Positions 14,177 through 17,397 of a DNA stretch of 17,397 bases are shown here, one piece after another (position 1 is the stretch's first letter; each line of letters opens with the position of its first letter). The notes under the pieces are model-generated. The model did not search any database. It saw only the letters and a program-made list of their open reading frames with translations, and had not been told where the DNA came from. Position numbers and translations under genes: made by a program. The DNA is from Candidatus Omnitrophota bacterium (GTDB lineage: Bacteria; Omnitrophota; Omnitrophia; Omnitrophales; JACQLI01): contig JACQLI010000083.1 of the NCBI GenBank assembly GCA_016204125.1, positions 1-17,397 on the forward strand, given 5' to 3'.

Positions 14177-14773
14177 GTGAAAGCAAAAACCATTTTCCTC
14201 ACCCTTGTCGCTGTTACCCTCTTATCACTCCCCCTCTTAGCCCAAGACCCTCTCGGTAGCGAGCTCGTCGTTGCTGATTTCAACAGTGGGGATAAGCCGA
14301 ACAATATTGGCGGAGATTTCGGTTCTTGGGATAAGGACCCCAACGATGAAACACAGTTCAGCCAGATGTCTTTCGAAGCCGATGACGCCACAGGTGACGC
14401 CGCAGGTTACTCCATTCGACTTGATTACGATGTCGACAGCCCCAACCCTGCTTACAACGGATTTTGGATGAAGCTTAATGGAGAAGACGGCACACCTTAC
14501 AACGCGGTAAGCTTCTACGTCAAAGGTGACACAACCAAAGGTTTCACAAAGCGAATCAAAATTGAGTTGAAAGATATGTCGAACCAACCTTCGCCTTACA
14601 TCGTGACAGGAATTACCGATCAGTGGCAGAAGGTGACGATTCCTTTTGAGAAGTTCCGCAAGGTCAAGGATTGGTCTGCCTTGAATGAATTTGTCGTTGT
14701 TTTTGACGACATCAATTCCAATCCAAAATCGGGAACTGTTTATATCGATCAAGTTGCGCTAGCGAACGCCTAA
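14177..14773 (+). CDS. Small secreted DFNS-type beta-sandwich protein, probable carbohydrate binding
   Basis: I do not recognise a named family. From GTG 14177 the product has 198 residues: a signal peptide (MKAKTIFLTLVAVTLLSLPL, likely cut after LLA at about residue 22) and one beta-rich domain. The domain starts VVADFNSGDKPNNIGG and ends GTVYIDQVALANA, with DQWQKVTIPFEKF in the middle. This is the pattern of the N-terminal module in the upstream hydrolase, and it resembles CBM11- or CIA30-like folds. There is no catalytic domain. The GTG is preferred because AAGGAG lies 10 bases upstream; the TTG at 14168 is only 1 base from that site. The gene has its own promoter and is followed, 42 bases later, by the ROK gene. 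Binding a polysaccharide in the periplasm or at the surface is inference. Confidence 0.72.
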   Translation: MKAKTIFLTLVAVTLLSLPLLAQDPLGSELVVADFNSGDKPNNIGGDFGSWDKDPNDETQFSQMSFEADDATGDAAGYSIRLDYDVDSPNPAYNGFWMKLNGEDGTPYNAVSFYVKGDTTKGFTKRIKIELKDMSNQPSPYIVTGITDQWQKVTIPFEKFRKVKDWSALNEFVVVFDDINSNPKSGTVYIDQVALANA

Positions 14774-14815
14774 TTCAAAGCGCAGGGCTGACCAAGAAAG
14801 GGAGGTTCGTCCCGA

Positions 14816-16048
14816 GTGACTACAGGGATGATGCTCAGGCAAGTTCTTCTGAAAGACCGCATCCTTACGGATAAGGAACGGAAGAATCTCGCCATTCTCG
14901 AAGTCATCCGCAAGAACGGTCCTATCTCTAGGACCGATATTTCGAAAGCCACCGAACTCAACATCGTTACCGTTTCCAATTACGTCAATCACTACATCAA
15001 AAAGGGTCTTGTAATTGAAGGCGAGCTTGATGAGTCAACAGGCGGACGAAAACCCGTCCTCGTCGAACTCAATCCAAAGGCCGGCTACATTGTTGGAGTG
15101 GGTCTTAACATGCTTTCCATGGTCGGGGCTTTGGTTGACCTTGAGATCAATGTTTTAAGCGAAATCAAACGCGAAAGATACCCCGAGAATTCTGAAGCGG
15201 TGATCGAAAAGATGGTCGATCTCGCTGAGGAGATCATCAACCAGGCGGATATCGATAAAACAAAGATCGCTGGAGTCGGAGTGGGGGTGCCAGGGATTAT
15301 CGATGAAAGAGGGCGCACGATCCGCTGGCCGCAAAGCCTTGGTAATAAAGATGTCTCAGTCTGCCTTTCCATTAAGGAGACCTTCGAGAAAAGATTAAAC
15401 ATCCCCGCGATTGTGGAAAACGATGCCAACGCCGCAGTGCTTGGCGAGAAGTGGCTTGGCCTTGACCGGGAAGTCCGCCACATGATTTATATGTTCTCAG
15501 GTGTCGGAGTTGGAATTCTTGTCAACGGCGAAATCTACCGAGGCGCAACAGGAGCTGCGGGAGAGTTTGGAATCGCCAGTTTCAAAGAATCGAAAGAAGA
15601 AGCCTTTCAGATTGCCGAACAGCTTGGGCGTTGGGAGATGGATCTAGGCATGGTGAGGCGGGCTCAGGAACGTCTTGAAAAAGGCGAGAAGTCAGTCCTG
15701 CGAGATTTAGCTAGCGGCGAACTTAAAAAGATTGGATTCAAGGAGCTCGTCAAAGCGGTTAAAGAAAAGGATGCGCTTGCCCTTCGTGTGGTTGAAGAGG
15801 GCGGTGTAGCATTAGGTAAGAAAGTTTCCTTCCTTGTTAATCTTCTGAATCCTGAAATTGTTGTGATCGGTGGCGGCGTCGAGGATTGCGGTGCCCCTTT
15901 CCTTGAGGCGGTTAAAAGTACGGTGAAGGATTGGGCAGTTGAAGAGGCCTCAAGCCGTGTCAGTATCATTCCTTCGGCTTTCGGAGAAAATGCCGTAGCC
16001 CTTGGTGCGGTTGGGATTGTAGCCAGAGAAATTTTTGCCCAGATTTAA
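14816..16048 (+). CDS. ROK-family transcriptional regulator lacking the zinc motif
   Basis: The 410-residue product joins an N-terminal winged helix-turn-helix (about 24-75, with NGPISRTDISKATELN and STGGRKP) to a ROK sugar-kinase-like domain, as in NagC, Mlc and XylR. Visible ROK motifs are GVGVGVPGIID, ENDANAA (D203), FSGVGVGILVNGEIYRGATG and, near the end, NPEIVVIGGG. The family zinc motif CxCGxxGCxE and the histidine of GEIGH are missing; after AAGEFG the sequence is IASFKESKEEAF. The start is GTG 14816 with AAAGGGAGG ending 10 bases upstream; ATG at 14828 is an alternative. Its position after the sugar genes suggests it represses or activates them in response to a sugar or sugar phosphate. 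The effector cannot be predicted. Confidence 0.9.
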   Translation: MTTGMMLRQVLLKDRILTDKERKNLAILEVIRKNGPISRTDISKATELNIVTVSNYVNHYIKKGLVIEGELDESTGGRKPVLVELNPKAGYIVGVGLNMLSMVGALVDLEINVLSEIKRERYPENSEAVIEKMVDLAEEIINQADIDKTKIAGVGVGVPGIIDERGRTIRWPQSLGNKDVSVCLSIKETFEKRLNIPAIVENDANAAVLGEKWLGLDREVRHMIYMFSGVGVGILVNGEIYRGATGAAGEFGIASFKESKEEAFQIAEQLGRWEMDLGMVRRAQERLEKGEKSVLRDLASGELKKIGFKELVKAVKEKDALALRVVEEGGVALGKKVSFLVNLLNPEIVVIGGGVEDCGAPFLEAVKSTVKDWAVEEASSRVSIIPSAFGENAVALGAVGIVAREIFAQI

Positions 16049-16067
16049 GAAAGTTTAGCCTTCCTAT

Positions 16068-16787
16068 TTGAAGAATCGACTCAGTTTTTTTGACCACCTC
16101 GAAGAACTTAGAAAAGGCCTGATTGTCTGCCTTGTTACAATCGGTGTTTTCTCAGTTGTCGCTTATTTCTTTTCAAAAACCCTTCTTGACTTTCTCATTC
16201 AACCCTTAAACGAATACACAGGGACAGAGCTTTATTTCCACGCACCTTACGAGGCGTTTGTCATCCGTATCAAGATTGCGCTCCTGGCAGGACTTGTGGG
16301 CGCAAGCCCTGTGATTTTTACACAAATCTGGCTTTTTATGGCACCGGGGCTTCACCAAAGAGAAAAGCGGATTCTTTTCCCACTCATCTTCATTTCTTGC
16401 CTTCTTTTCCTTGGCGGAGCGGCGTTTGCTTTTTGGGTGATCATACCCTTTGGGCTTAAATTTCTCTTAGGGTTTGAGACCGAATCTTTGAGACCTCTCC
16501 TTGGGGTAAGCCCCTATTTTTCATTCTTGCTTGCCATGATCATTGCGTGTGGGGTAGTTTTTGATTTACCCGTTGTTGTGTTAGGGCTTGCACTTCTTGG
16601 CATCGTGAATGCTCAGAAACTTCGCTCGTCTCGCAAAGTTCTTGTTGTGACCTCGCTTATCCTCGCTGCGGTTTTAACCCCAACCCCAGATCCCTTGAAC
16701 CAGCTTCTCGTGGCCCTCCCTTTAATCCTTCTCTACGAAATCTGTATCTGGATCGCGGTGTGGTTTGAGAAAAGAAAAAAGAAATGA
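16068..16787 (+). CDS. tatC: Twin-arginine translocase subunit TatC
   Basis: TatC is the multispanning receptor of the Tat system, which exports folded proteins with twin-arginine signals. The 239-residue product, of normal length, starts with FFDHLEELRK, the conserved N-terminal motif. It then has six hydrophobic segments: about 15-35, 65-90, 105-130, 148-172, 188-203 and 208-230. FIFTQIW-like and APGLHQREKR segments follow the family pattern. The start is TTG 16068; CTTCCT lies just upstream and there is no ribosome binding site. It follows the ROK gene by 19 bases. No tatA or tatB is in the window, and neither sugar-operon lipoprotein shows a twin-arginine motif, so a functional tie to the carbohydrate genes is not indicated. 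Its stop overlaps the next gene (ATGA). Confidence 0.94.
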   Translation: MKNRLSFFDHLEELRKGLIVCLVTIGVFSVVAYFFSKTLLDFLIQPLNEYTGTELYFHAPYEAFVIRIKIALLAGLVGASPVIFTQIWLFMAPGLHQREKRILFPLIFISCLLFLGGAAFAFWVIIPFGLKFLLGFETESLRPLLGVSPYFSFLLAMIIACGVVFDLPVVVLGLALLGIVNAQKLRSSRKVLVVTSLILAAVLTPTPDPLNQLLVALPLILLYEICIWIAVWFEKRKKK

Positions 16788-17397
16788 GGATCCTCTATGC
16801 AGGCGATAGCCCTGTGAGAGGCCCTGCAAATTATCTCTTAGGAATTCTAGGGAAACTGAAAGCCAGTTTCCTTCATATCCCACCTTCGAAAACTCTCAAC
16901 CCCTCTTTTCTTAAGAGGCGGTTTGACGCGATTATTCTGAGCGATTTTTCAAAGACCCACGTTCCTTCTATTTCCGAAAAAATGATCGCGCAGCAAGTCG
17001 AAGAGGGAACTGGTTTTCTCATGATCGGAGGATGGGGCTCTTTTTCAGGACCTTTTGGGAGGTGGAAGGGGTCGCTCATTGAGAAGATTCTTCCTGTTTC
17101 TTGTCTTGGCCGTGACGACCGCCTAAACTTTCCAGGCGGCGCCTTGATTGTGCCAAAGAAAAAACACCGAGCACTTCAATCGATTTCCTTTGGTCGTCCA
17201 CCCGTAATCTGCGGCCTCAATCGAATCAAGCCCAAAAGAAATAGTTTAACTCTTTTGAGCGCACGAAGAATTGTCACAACGGGAAATGCTCATCGCATTG
17301 CGCTTGAAAAGACCGAATTCCCACTTCTCGTTGTGGACCGCGATCCTCGAAAAAGAATCGCAGCACTCACTACAGACCTTGCTCCCCACTGGTGCGG
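16784..17397 (+). CDS. DUF1355-type glutamine-amidotransferase-like protein (partial, runs off the window)
   Basis: The frame is open for 204 codons from ATG 16784 to the edge, so the C-terminus is missing. The N-terminus MRILYAGDSPVRGPANYL is not a signal peptide. GTGFLMIGGWGSFSG, then PVSCLGRDDRLNFPGG and ALTTDLAPHWCG, match the pattern of the PF07090 (DUF1355) class of glutamine-amidotransferase-like proteins, whose cellular role is not well defined. No classic catalytic cysteine of class I amidotransferases (a G-x-C-x-G elbow) is visible in the part present. The ATG overlaps the tatC stop by four bases, so the two are co-transcribed. Family placement is from motif pattern only. Confidence 0.75.
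   Translation, partial: MRILYAGDSPVRGPANYLLGILGKLKASFLHIPPSKTLNPSFLKRRFDAIILSDFSKTHVPSISEKMIAQQVEEGTGFLMIGGWGSFSGPFGRWKGSLIEKILPVSCLGRDDRLNFPGGALIVPKKKHRALQSISFGRPPVICGLNRIKPKRNSLTLLSARRIVTTGNAHRIALEKTEFPLLVVDRDPRKRIAALTTDLAPHWC

Overview
The window looks like the origin-proximal part of a chromosome from a diderm bacterium. It holds dnaA, the rpmH-rnpA-yidD-yidC-mnmG block, and parA-parB with a perfect parS palindrome. YidC has the large periplasmic domain of diderm bacteria, and there are two lipoprotein signal peptides. About half of the genes start with GTG or TTG, often without a good Shine-Dalgarno (SD) sequence. My best guess is an uncultured candidate-phylum lineage; Omnitrophota fits my impression of the gene order and of the DFNS-type secreted protein, but this is a low-confidence impression and no marker here settles it.

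Layout. Positions 1-296 are a gene-free stretch of about 27% GC with short direct repeats, a candidate origin flank. dnaA (297-1685) is on the minus strand. Everything after it is on the plus strand. rpmH, rnpA, yidD, yidC and mnmG (1795-5806) all overlap by a few bases and should be one operon: ribosomal protein L34, the RNase P protein, membrane protein insertion and tRNA wobble modification. The rsmG (gidB) gene often found after mnmG is missing. A promoter, an 8-bp inverted repeat and parS lie between mnmG and parA, and parS contains the first codons of parA. parA and parB then follow (5868-7624).

The second half is a carbohydrate module. A perfect sigma-70-type promoter (7639-7667) starts a tight run: ndk, a family 1 sugar-binding lipoprotein, a cytoplasmic GH94 phosphorylase and a lipoprotein with a DFNS-type beta-sandwich module fused to a glucoamylase-like (PF10091-type) hydrolase. 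A second promoter (14075-14104) precedes a small secreted DFNS-type protein, followed by a ROK-family regulator whose zinc motif is missing. The simplest reading is: bind a beta-glucan at the surface, cut it outside the cytoplasm, capture oligosaccharides with the binding protein, split them by phosphorolysis inside, and control this with the ROK protein. PF10091 hydrolases next to GH94 enzymes suggest beta-1,2-glucan as one candidate substrate, but specificity cannot be read from sequence alone. No ABC permease or ATPase is present.

The window ends with tatC and, overlapping it by four bases, the 5' part of a DUF1355-type glutamine-amidotransferase-like gene that runs off the edge. No rRNA, tRNA, CRISPR array, insertion sequence or strong rho-independent terminator was seen.
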